The position numbers were made by a program, and so were the translations under genes. A stretch of 20,032 nucleotides of DNA from Phycisphaerales bacterium (GTDB lineage Bacteria > Planctomycetota > Phycisphaerae > Tepidisphaerales > Tepidisphaeraceae). This document shows, one piece after another, positions 7,962-14,906 of this stretch; positions within the stretch are counted from its first letter, which is position 1; each line of letters opens with the position of its first letter. Where the stretch lies: NCBI GenBank assembly GCA_028288775.1, contig JAQGHP010000481.1:1-20032 (forward strand), given 5' to 3'. The notes beneath the pieces were generated by a model. It worked only from the letters and a program-made list of their open reading frames with translations. It was not told the DNA's origin and ran no database searches.

Positions 7962-10194
7962 GGCGACTCTGCGCAGGGTTTGGCGTCGAATTTCGGTTCC
8001 CGACGGCGTCGCGGCCAATGCCGTTCGCACCGGCATGACGCAGCCGTCGACGATACGTCCGCCTGTCCCTGGCCCCCCAGCGATACTTGTAAGCCTCCCG
8101 CCCACGCAGGAAGTCGAAGACATCCGCCCCTTCGCGGACGGCCTCGTCGATCGCATGGCCTACAAGCAGCGTGCCGGGGCTGAGCGCAGAGTATTCCGGG
8201 TCGAACCCGCCGAGGTAGTAGTAGTGTGCCCGCTCGTGCCGACGGCCGTCCGATGCCAGCACGTGGCAGACGGCGATGATCTTCCCATCGAGGCGCAGCG
8301 CGTGCAGCCGCAGCGCCCCCAGCGCAAGCAGTCCGGGCAACGCATCCGCATGCCAACGGCGCACCGCCTCGCCGCTCAGCACGCCCGCCTGGTCGCGGAC
8401 CGACCAGCGCGCGCCATGAAGACGAAACCACGCTTCAAATAGCTCCTGGAGGTTCCCGTCGTGCGCAACTTCCGCCCGGAGCAGCCCCGCGCGCTGGGCA
8501 CGGCGTCGGTAGTACGCCAGGTTTTGGACGATACTTCGCGGCAAAGGGGCGGCCGGTCCGTCCGGCGTCGCGGCAAGTGCCACCGCCGGGCACGGGTCGG
8601 ACTCTTCCATGGTGTCCGTCCAGCCCGTCGGCGCAGGCTGGCTCAGCAACGGCGATCGAGGCCGAAGCTGCGGCATTTCGCACTCGTCCCACCGTCCGGA
8701 GTGCGCATCAAGATGGGCCAGCGCCGCCTCGACACACCGCGCCTCCCACCCCGCGGCAAACACCCCATCGAGGTAATCCGTCGTCGCGATTCCGAGCGGG
8801 AATATCTGCCGTTTCGTCGTATCCGGCTCCACAAAAACGTACCACGGCACGACGCCGACCAATCGCCCCGACGCCAACCGATCGCGCAGAGCAAGCACCC
8901 AAAGCGTCCCGCGCCCGACATGCCGCCACCACGGAATCAACCACTCCGGCGACTGAAACGGTGTCGCCCGCATATCCTCCGCCCAAAGCGCCGACCATTC
9001 CTGACTCAGCCGTTCTAATGCATCGGTGGTTGTGACTTCCTCGACAACCGGCATTTCCCGCGGCGAAAGATCCCTCTCCGAAACATAGACCTCCGTATGG
9101 CCCGCATCGCTGAACACACCATTTTCTCCGGCCCGGAATCCCTCCGTCGCTTCGCCATGGTCCGCGCTCGCGAGTTGGCGATATACCGCGAAGTATTTGT
9201 CGATCATCCCCTGGAGCCCGAACCGATCTCGCGCAATGGCCCTGCAGATATCCGGATCGATCCGATCGACCATTGCAATCGCCGCGGCCATCTCCTCTTC
9301 ATCATTGACCAGGAACCCCGTGACGCCGTGCTCGACGATGTTCGGCAGCGCGCCCGAGCGAAACGCGATCACCGGCGTGCCCGCGGCCAAGGCCTCCATC
9401 GCGACGAGTGAACTGGTCTCCGGAGCGATGCTCGGCACCAAGAGGCATCGGGCCGCCGCCAGCAATCGCGATTTACGTTTCGGGTCCACCGGCCCGACGA
9501 ACCGGGCCGCGCGGGAGAGTCGCGGGATGATCTGCTCGCGAAAATAGTTTTCGTGCTCCGCGTAGGGGAAGACGCAGCCGGCCAGGATCGCGCCGACCCC
9601 GGCCCGCGCCGCCGCGTCGAGTCCGGCGTGAAAATTCTTTTCCGGGCAGATCCGTCCCAGCATCAGCGCCAGCTTTCGCTTTCCCACGCCGGTCGGCAGG
9701 TCGAGTTGCGGTACGCCATTTTCGATCACCGGCAGAAGATTCGCCGCTGCCGGGCAGGCGCGTTGTTGCGACCGCGAAACGCAGTGCAGGAACGTACGCG
9801 GGCGCTCCAATCGAAAAATCCCCGGGGGATACCAGCCCGGCGGCAGGTGCAGCGTCACGAGCGCCGCCGGGCCACAATCGGGGAGATATTCGTGAAAGTC
9901 GATCCCGTGGAAGTGGATCACGTCCACGTCGAAGCGATCCAGCGCATGTTCGATGTTCAGCAGGTGCTCACGTTGCACGGCTTGCCGTTTCTCGTCCGTC
10001 AACAAACCGGTAGGCGCGCTGGTCGCGATGAGCGTACCGGCCGGCGTCGAGCCCTCGGCGGCAACCACGATCGAGCGGTGCCCCCCGCGCACGAGTGCAG
10101 CATCGAGGTGGCTCAACACCTGCTCCGCGCCGCCTACGCACGCGGAGTCAACCGGCGCAAAGGGGTAGGCGACACTCAGCACGGTCAGCTTCAT
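7936..10194 (-). CDS. GT4 glycosyltransferase fused to CelD/FemAB-like acyltransferase
   Basis: This 752-residue protein has two domains. Residues 1-345 form a GT4-type GT-B glycosyltransferase. It opens with MKLTVLSVAYPFAPVDSACV and GGAEQVL, and has HFHGIDFHEYLPD and the donor-domain GRICPEKN (180-187). The E-x7-E region follows: PSIAPETSSLVAMEALAAG, then GTPVIAFRSGALPNIVEHG. After a hydrophilic linker, residues from about 385 to 725 resemble the GNAT-like CelD/BcsL (Acetyltransf_6) fold, with FQSPEWLIPWWRHVG, YYRRRAQRAG and the characteristic ending DVFDFLRGREAYKYRWG. The ATG at 10194 is chosen because MKLTVLSV is a natural GT-B first strand; an upstream extension adds low-complexity residues. 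The fusion suggests that sugar transfer and acylation of the same molecule are coupled. Sugar and acyl group are unknown. Confidence 0.85.
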   Translation of the reverse strand: MKLTVLSVAYPFAPVDSACVGGAEQVLSHLDAALVRGGHRSIVVAAEGSTPAGTLIATSAPTGLLTDEKRQAVQREHLLNIEHALDRFDVDVIHFHGIDFHEYLPDCGPAALVTLHLPPGWYPPGIFRLERPRTFLHCVSRSQQRACPAAANLLPVIENGVPQLDLPTGVGKRKLALMLGRICPEKNFHAGLDAAARAGVGAILAGCVFPYAEHENYFREQIIPRLSRAARFVGPVDPKRKSRLLAAARCLLVPSIAPETSSLVAMEALAAGTPVIAFRSGALPNIVEHGVTGFLVNDEEEMAAAIAMVDRIDPDICRAIARDRFGLQGMIDKYFAVYRQLASADHGEATEGFRAGENGVFSDAGHTEVYVSERDLSPREMPVVEEVTTTDALERLSQEWSALWAEDMRATPFQSPEWLIPWWRHVGRGTLWVLALRDRLASGRLVGVVPWYVFVEPDTTKRQIFPLGIATTDYLDGVFAAGWEARCVEAALAHLDAHSGRWDECEMPQLRPRSPLLSQPAPTGWTDTMEESDPCPAVALAATPDGPAAPLPRSIVQNLAYYRRRAQRAGLLRAEVAHDGNLQELFEAWFRLHGARWSVRDQAGVLSGEAVRRWHADALPGLLALGALRLHALRLDGKIIAVCHVLASDGRRHERAHYYYLGGFDPEYSALSPGTLLVGHAIDEAVREGADVFDFLRGREAYKYRWGARDRRTYRRRLRHAGANGIGRDAVGNRNSTPNPAQSRHAAAAREP

Positions 10195-10239
10195 GGCGAT
10201 TTCTTGCCTTGGGCAGCGGCCGCTACTTGCTTTCGGGAA

Positions 10240-10260
10240 ACACGGGTGGGCCGCCCGTGC
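10240..10260. repeat. Short GC palindrome in an intergenic gap
   Basis: CACGGG (10241-10246) and CCCGTG (10254-10259) flank a 7-base G/C-rich centre. It lies in the 94-base gap between the PIG-L gene and the GT4 fusion gene, the only sizeable gap in the lower half of the operon. This palindrome type is common in planctomycete intergenic DNA. It may be a repeat remnant or an mRNA processing or stability hairpin; there is no T-run. Confidence 0.4.
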
Positions 10261-10288
10261 CACGGGAGAAGGCCGGCGCGCTCGACCG

Positions 10289-11137
10289 TTACACCGCCTG
10301 CAATGACGCGCGCAATCGCAGCGCGTCCGCTGCTTCGCGCGCCAATTCGCAAAATCGGCGGCCGGTCATGCCCCACGAAAACATCTCGTAGTAGAGAACC
10401 CCCTCATGCGGCGGCCAACAAAAATCGTAAGGCGGCGCGATGCGGAACCGCTCGACGTCACACCGGAAATACTGGAGCGTGTGCCGCTGGGTCGTAAAGC
10501 AGTCGAGCATTTGCCTCTTCCGTGCGCGCTGTTGCTCTGACAACGCAAGAGTCGTCACTGCGTGGCCGTCTGCTCCGAGGAACGTGCCGGTCTCGATGCC
10601 CGTCGGGCTGTTGTGGTACGAGGTCATCTCGATCAGGACGGGCGCGGGTCGGCTATCCGCCCGCAGCATCGCGCAGGCGGCGTGTGCCGCGAATGCGGCT
10701 GCGTCGTGATCCGGGTGGCCGCCCTCGTACGCATGCGTGAGAAGCGCAAGCGGACGAAGCTCGCGCAAGAGTGCTGCCAGACGACGCGAAATTTCGATTA
10801 GCCGGATTGACGCTTCCTGATCGCAGAATCCCAGCTCGATCAAATTGCCTGAGTCAATGCCCGCCAGCGCCAGCGCGGCAACGAGTTCCGCCCGGCGAGC
10901 GCGGGCATACGCCTGCGGGCTCGCGAAGCCGTTGGCCTGTGCGTCCCGCCCTTCGCGGGGAGAGCCATCCGTGACGTGGGCAATCGTCACCGCTGATCGC
11001 AATCGCCCGAGCCGAGCGCCAGCGCCGATCACTTCGTCATCGGGGTGCGCCGCCAGAAGGAGGGTCGCTGGCGCGGGGTTCGGGTCGTCTTCCGCGGCGC
11101 ACAGGCGATCAAGGAGATGTTCGACCATCGTCGTCAT
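10289..11137 (-). CDS. PIG-L family N-deacetylase (MshB/LmbE-like)
   Basis: This is a zinc-dependent deacetylase of about 282 residues from the family that removes acetyl groups from GlcNAc-inositol (MshB), GlcNAc-PI (PIG-L) and related glycosides. Residues 29-35 read AAHPDDE, the first zinc and catalytic motif. HAYEGGHPDHDA (135-146) provides the third metal ligand (H141), matching the GHPDH motif of MshB/PIG-L. The start at 11137 leaves an 8-base gap after the glycosidase-like gene; a second ATG at 11128 is also possible, and an in-frame ATG further upstream would overlap the previous gene. With inositol-3-phosphate synthase and a GT4 enzyme in the same run, a deacetylation like that in mycothiol synthesis is plausible. 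The actual substrate is unproven. Confidence 0.9.
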   Translation of the reverse strand: MTTMVEHLLDRLCAAEDDPNPAPATLLLAAHPDDEVIGAGARLGRLRSAVTIAHVTDGSPREGRDAQANGFASPQAYARARRAELVAALALAGIDSGNLIELGFCDQEASIRLIEISRRLAALLRELRPLALLTHAYEGGHPDHDAAAFAAHAACAMLRADSRPAPVLIEMTSYHNSPTGIETGTFLGADGHAVTTLALSEQQRARKRQMLDCFTTQRHTLQYFRCDVERFRIAPPYDFCWPPHEGVLYYEMFSWGMTGRRFCELAREAADALRLRASLQAV

Positions 11138-11145
11138 GGCGATCC

Positions 11146-12039
11146 TCAGCACGCGTAGCGCTTGGTCATCCATGCGCAGAAGTCGGCGAACTCCTTCTCA
11201 CTTTTTGGCGGGCTCGTGTGGTGCGGCGCGAGCCCCGCGTGCTCGGGGGTGAAGCAGAACGTCACCGTCACGCGAAACGGTTCGAGCGCCTTCATCTGCC
11301 GGTCGAACCACTCCAAGCCATTGGGGCGGAAGACGTCGGCCCAGCTCAAGCCCGTGCGCAGGTAGGTCACGCCAAGGTCCTTCATCAGCCGCACCGCGTC
11401 CTGCAGGCGGTGATCTTCGTAATGGAACCATTGGCACAGGCCCAGTTCCGGGGTCAGCTCGCTGAAGCGCTTGAGCGCCGGTTTGGGCGTCCCATCCTCG
11501 CGGAGGAGGCCCATGTAGAAGTGGCGGAAATAGGAGGACCCTTCCACCTCGCGGTGGCGCGTGGTGGCGGGCCACGCCTTGGGCAGGTCGTAGAGGCTGT
11601 ACCAGTGGATGCGCGGCGAGCGGCCGATGAGCACCTCCGCTGTGCGGCCCAGGCCCCAGTCCTGCACTTCCTCCGCGCCGAAGCTCGACACCCCCACCTC
11701 CGAAACCCACAGCGGCATGTCGGGCCGAATGACGTCGCGAATTTCTCCCAGCTTGTTGGGCCACTCGTCCATCTGCCAGTGGTTCCAATCCAACGGGAAG
11801 CCGTGAACCGCGATCGCGTCGAGCTTGTCGATGACCCCGTAGCCGCTGAGCCTTCGGATGAACAGCGGGTCGATCGGCGAGATGCCCCCGAGCACCCGCG
11901 GCAGGCGCGGGTTCGTCGCCTTCACCGCGTCGGCGGCGAGCTTCACCATGCTCCCGAAGATCTTCCACTCTGGGTCGAGCTCGATGTCCCAGTGCGATTT
12001 GTTGTTCGGCTCGTTCCAGAGCATCACCGCCTCGACCAT
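11146..12039 (-). CDS. Glycoside-hydrolase-like TIM barrel, apparently circularly permuted
   Basis: The 297-residue protein resembles clan-A glycosidases often labelled beta-xylosidase. It begins directly at MVEAVMLWNEPNNKSH, the strand-4 acid/base motif (E10). It continues through the strand-7 nucleophile segment PLWVSEVGVSSFG (E114), the strand-8 HWYSLYDLPKAW, and the usual late-barrel segment YFRHFYMGLLREDGTPKPAL. It then continues with LCQWFHYEDHRLQDAVRLM, VTYLRTGLSWADVFRP and VTVTFCFTPEHAGLAPHHTS, which look like strands 1-3, and stops at FADFCAWMTKRYAC. The start at 12039 is supported by a GGAGGAGGG Shine-Dalgarno. The gene overlaps the methyltransferase gene by 16 bases. It has no signal peptide, so it may act in the cytoplasm, possibly as a transglycosidase or in trimming a glycoside. 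Confidence 0.75.
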   Translation of the reverse strand: MVEAVMLWNEPNNKSHWDIELDPEWKIFGSMVKLAADAVKATNPRLPRVLGGISPIDPLFIRRLSGYGVIDKLDAIAVHGFPLDWNHWQMDEWPNKLGEIRDVIRPDMPLWVSEVGVSSFGAEEVQDWGLGRTAEVLIGRSPRIHWYSLYDLPKAWPATTRHREVEGSSYFRHFYMGLLREDGTPKPALKRFSELTPELGLCQWFHYEDHRLQDAVRLMKDLGVTYLRTGLSWADVFRPNGLEWFDRQMKALEPFRVTVTFCFTPEHAGLAPHHTSPPKSEKEFADFCAWMTKRYAC

Positions 12040-12830
12040 GGCAATCCCTCCTCCCGCCGGCCCGGTTCCCGTCGGCGGCAAATGTAAACCTCCTCCTCGG
12101 GGTGGCTCTGAATGTCGAACCCGGCGCTGCGGAGCATCGCCTCGCTACAGGCCCGGTTGGGGATCCACCAGTTGGTTTCGTCTCCGGAATATCTTCGCTC
12201 GACGAAATGCATGCGCGGGTAGCCGGGTGCGTCGAAGATTTCCTTTTCCCAAAAGTCGTAATTCTCCTCGAGCGGCTCGACGTCGCTGCTCCCGCGCTGC
12301 ATCGTCTGGAAAACCAGCAAGTCCCCGGCGACGTGCTCGTGGATCAAATCCAGCGCCAGCAGCGGATAGCGCAGGTGGTAGAAGACCCCAAGGAACAGCA
12401 CGACATCGAACCGCTCACGGAGTGAACCCACCTCGTAAACCGAGAGCTTGCGCAACTCGATTTCGCCCGCCATGCCGTTCACCTCGGCCACGAACCGGGC
12501 CTGGCGGAGGAAGTGCTCATCGCTGTCGATGCCCAGGACCCGGCCGGCGCCCCGTCGTTTCATCTCGAGGCTGTAAAAGCCGGCATTGCAGCCGATATCG
12601 AGGACCGATGCGCCTTGCAGGTCGGCGGGGAGTGCGTCCGCGAAGGAGCGCCATTTCACCGCCGGGTAGTCGTGGAGAAAATGATCGGGCGCGGTGCGCA
12701 CGCCCTGCAGGTCGAGGTTATGAAACCACGGCCCCAGCTCGCGCACGCGCTGCTCGATCCGCTCGCGGGGCGATGCGGGCGATGCGGGTGACGGGGTGGT
12801 CGAAGTTTCGGACGGAGATCGGGCATTCAT
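12024..12830 (-). CDS. SAM-dependent methyltransferase, TIGR04290-like
   Basis: This 268-residue class I methyltransferase carries the SAM-binding glycine motif VLDIGCNAGFYS (76-87), the acidic end of strand 2 in LGIDSDEHFL (99-108), and the strand-4 segment FDVVLFLGVFYHL. Upstream of the core, WFHNLDLQGVRT and FLHDYPAVKW match the CmoB-like layout of the TIGR04290 (Rta_06860) family as I remember it. In my memory that family also sits near glycosyltransferase and PIG-L genes. The N-terminus is a low-complexity Ser/Pro stretch (SPASPAS) from a short tandem repeat. The ATG overlaps the nucleotidyltransferase stop as ATGA. It probably methylates a sugar or inositol hydroxyl on the cluster product. 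A tRNA substrate, as for CmoB, is less likely here. Confidence 0.85.
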   Translation of the reverse strand: MNARSPSETSTTPSPASPASPRERIEQRVRELGPWFHNLDLQGVRTAPDHFLHDYPAVKWRSFADALPADLQGASVLDIGCNAGFYSLEMKRRGAGRVLGIDSDEHFLRQARFVAEVNGMAGEIELRKLSVYEVGSLRERFDVVLFLGVFYHLRYPLLALDLIHEHVAGDLLVFQTMQRGSSDVEPLEENYDFWEKEIFDAPGYPRMHFVERRYSGDETNWWIPNRACSEAMLRSAGFDIQSHPEEEVYICRRREPGRREEGLPWSRR

Positions 12831-13627
12831 ATGCGTTGTCCCAATACGGCGTGATCGTGAATCCCGCGCGGGCCGGCGGGCGCGAAACGGCGGTTGTCGG
12901 ACTGCTGCACGGCGCTCAGCAGCTTGATCGCTTCGCGGTAGCCATGAAGCGTGCCGACGTCAACGTACGCGCGCCCCGCCGGGATGCCGACCGCACGGCC
13001 GCCGCGTGAGAGATACGCGTTCACCAGCGTCCCGATGTATTCATCGCGCCGACCCGGCTCGCGCCACAGCGCGTACAAGTCGTGCAATACCGCGCCGGGC
13101 ATTTTGAACGCGCCCCAAACCCAGTTCGATTTGGCGTCCGGCTGCTTCACCTGAATCTCCCGCACGCCGCCGGCATCGTCCGTCACCACCGCGTCGAAAT
13201 ATTCCGGGTGCTCCACGGGGAACAGGAGAAACGACAGCATGTCATCCGGCAGGTCGCTGAGCCCCTCCTCCGGAAACCAGACCGTGTCCGGCAGCCCGAC
13301 GAGCACGGGCTCGTCAGGGCGGACGAGCGGGAGCGCGCGGAAAATCGCATCGCACAATCCGCCCGGCCGCGGCTGCACGACGTAGCAGATGTCCGCCGAC
13401 CCGACCCCCGCGCCGTAATAGCCGAGGATGTCGAATTTCCCGGGGGAAATGACGAAACAGAGCTTGTCCGCGCCGGCGCGAATCATACGTTCCACCAGGT
13501 ATTCGCTGACGGCCCGCGGGCGCTCGCCGTCGGCATCGAGCCGACTGCCCACCGGCAGCAGCTCCTTCGAGAACGCGAGCGGCTGGATGCGGCTCCCGGT
13601 CCCGGCAGCAGGAATAATCCCCCACAT
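12827..13627 (-). CDS. Sugar-phosphate nucleotidyltransferase (RmlA/GalU-like)
   Basis: This 266-residue GT-A-fold enzyme should join a sugar-1-phosphate to an NTP to make an activated sugar. It opens with MWGIIPAAGTGSRIQPLAFSKELLPV: the G-x-G-x-R phosphate loop (9-13) and the catalytic Lys (K21) of the RmlA/GalU/GlmU-type family. PRPGGLCDAIFRA (86-98) is the nucleotide/sugar-binding loop, and GLPDTVW has the metal-binding Asp (D114). I start at 13627 because AAGGAG stands 7 bases upstream and the glycine loop should be N-terminal; the frame is open further upstream but has no family signal. Which nucleotide and sugar are used cannot be read. The stop overlaps the methyltransferase start as ATGA. 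Confidence 0.88.
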   Translation of the reverse strand: MWGIIPAAGTGSRIQPLAFSKELLPVGSRLDADGERPRAVSEYLVERMIRAGADKLCFVISPGKFDILGYYGAGVGSADICYVVQPRPGGLCDAIFRALPLVRPDEPVLVGLPDTVWFPEEGLSDLPDDMLSFLLFPVEHPEYFDAVVTDDAGGVREIQVKQPDAKSNWVWGAFKMPGAVLHDLYALWREPGRRDEYIGTLVNAYLSRGGRAVGIPAGRAYVDVGTLHGYREAIKLLSAVQQSDNRRFAPAGPRGIHDHAVLGQRI

Positions 13628-13705
13628 ATCGCGACTCCTTGGTCCCCCGTTCGGGCTCAACCGTTCACTGCGTCGCGTCGCCAAGACCCGTGCAGATCGG
13701 GCATT

Positions 13706-13779
13706 TGTTTAGCCGCCCCGCTTGCGGGGCGCTTCCGGTTGCGCTCGGAGAAGCGCCCCGCAAGCGGGGCGGCTAAACA
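13706..13779. repeat. 30-bp perfect inverted repeat (REP/MITE-like)
   Basis: The arms 13706-13735 and 13750-13779 are exact reverse complements around a 14-base loop. Each arm also contains its own GCCCCGC-TT-GCGGGGC hairpin, so cruciform or multi-hairpin folds are possible. The right arm contains the TAG stop (13773-13775) of the CgeB-type gene. TTTAGCCGCCCCGC-type repeats are widespread in planctomycete intergenic space. In an mRNA the structure would be very stable and could reduce expression of the downstream seven-plus genes or protect the upstream message. Confidence 0.85.
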
Positions 13780-14906
13780 GCAGAGGTCGATAAGGCTTTG
13801 CCAGTGCGGGGCACAGCATTGGGCAACCGCACACCGCATTCGTTCGCCACCTCTTCCAATGCCTTTTCGAGATCCGCCGCGCGCCGCTCGGACGTGTACT
13901 GACTAAGCGTCCGCTCGCGCGCGGCGCTGGCGATGCGTGACAATTCGGCGTCCGACAGTTCAAGCGCCGCCGTCACGTCCCCGGGCGTGCGTGCAATCAA
14001 GATCTCGCGGCCCGGTTCGTAGAACGATTCCAGTCCTTCCCAATAATCGCTGAGCAGCGGGCATCCGCACGCCGCGGCCTCGAAGAGGCGGCCGGACGGG
14101 CAATGCCCCATGTCGGCCATGCCCCGGCGGGTCACGCTCAACGTCAGGCGGGATGAGCAAAAGAAAGCGGGATGTTCCGATGGCGGCATGTGGCGGACGA
14201 AGAGGATGTTCTTGGCCCACGGGAAGTCCGCCGGGTATTGCGCGCCGCCGATGACGAATCTGCGCTCCGGCAGACGCCGCGCCGGCTCGATGAAAAGCGC
14301 CTCGAGCGCCGCCTGCCGGTCGGCGGCGTATGTGCCGAGATAGGAGAGATCGCCGCGGTACGCGGACTGGGGCGCAACGGGGTGATGGACCTGTGGATCG
14401 ACGTGCCCGTAGAGCGGGGCGACACGCCGTGCGCCCAGGCGATCTTGCAGCGCGGTGAGCGCCGCGCCGCCGGTGTAGCTCAGGACCAGGTCGAAATCCT
14501 TCAGTCCCCGCGGCGGAACGTAAAACACGTCCTCCCCCGCCGCCAGACGACTCAAGGTGATTGGCGTGTCCAGATCGTAAAAGACCTTCAGCGCCGCCCG
14601 CGAATTGAGGATCAGGTCCGACGCGACCACGGCGTCCGGGCAATAGGAGGTCGTCATCGCGACGTCCGCGCTGTTCACTTCTTCGCGCGCCCGCGGCAGG
14701 ACCTCCTCCCAATCCCCGTACACGTCGAGCCAGCATCCGGGCAGGTGCGGCAGATCGCGCTGGCTGGCGTAATAGGAAACATGTCGCTCGAAAAAAACGA
14801 CGCTGTGCCCGCGCCGCGCCAGGCTCTTGCACAGCCCGCGCCAGAGGGTCGCGTGACCGTTGCCCCAGGAGGAGGTAACCGTGAGTCCGAAGATTACGAT
14901 TTTCAT
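13773..14906 (-). CDS. CgeB-family glycosyltransferase
   Basis: This is a 377-residue GT-B-type protein. It starts MKIVIFGLTVTSSWGNGHAT, followed by LCKSLARRGHSVVFFERHVSYYA, typical of the acceptor-side Rossmann domain in CgeB-like proteins. The donor domain has LSYLGTYAADRQAALEALF and, at about 260-300, MADMGHCPSGRLFEAAACGCPLLSDYWEGLESFYEPG. This is the signature of the Glyco_trans_1_2 C-terminal domain, with the conserved Glu before AAACG. There is no membrane segment. The start overlaps the inositol-3-phosphate synthase stop as ATGA, pointing to coupled translation and a shared pathway. The stop codon lies inside the downstream 30-bp inverted repeat. Donor and acceptor are unknown; an inositol derivative is an attractive acceptor from context only. 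Confidence 0.85.
   Translation of the reverse strand: MKIVIFGLTVTSSWGNGHATLWRGLCKSLARRGHSVVFFERHVSYYASQRDLPHLPGCWLDVYGDWEEVLPRAREEVNSADVAMTTSYCPDAVVASDLILNSRAALKVFYDLDTPITLSRLAAGEDVFYVPPRGLKDFDLVLSYTGGAALTALQDRLGARRVAPLYGHVDPQVHHPVAPQSAYRGDLSYLGTYAADRQAALEALFIEPARRLPERRFVIGGAQYPADFPWAKNILFVRHMPPSEHPAFFCSSRLTLSVTRRGMADMGHCPSGRLFEAAACGCPLLSDYWEGLESFYEPGREILIARTPGDVTAALELSDAELSRIASAARERTLSQYTSERRAADLEKALEEVANECGVRLPNAVPRTGKALSTSAV

Noticed and set aside
11218..12087. Long plus-strand open frame opposite the glycosidase-like gene
   Set aside because: Its composition is that of an antisense frame, whereas the minus strand shows catalytic motifs and a Shine-Dalgarno.
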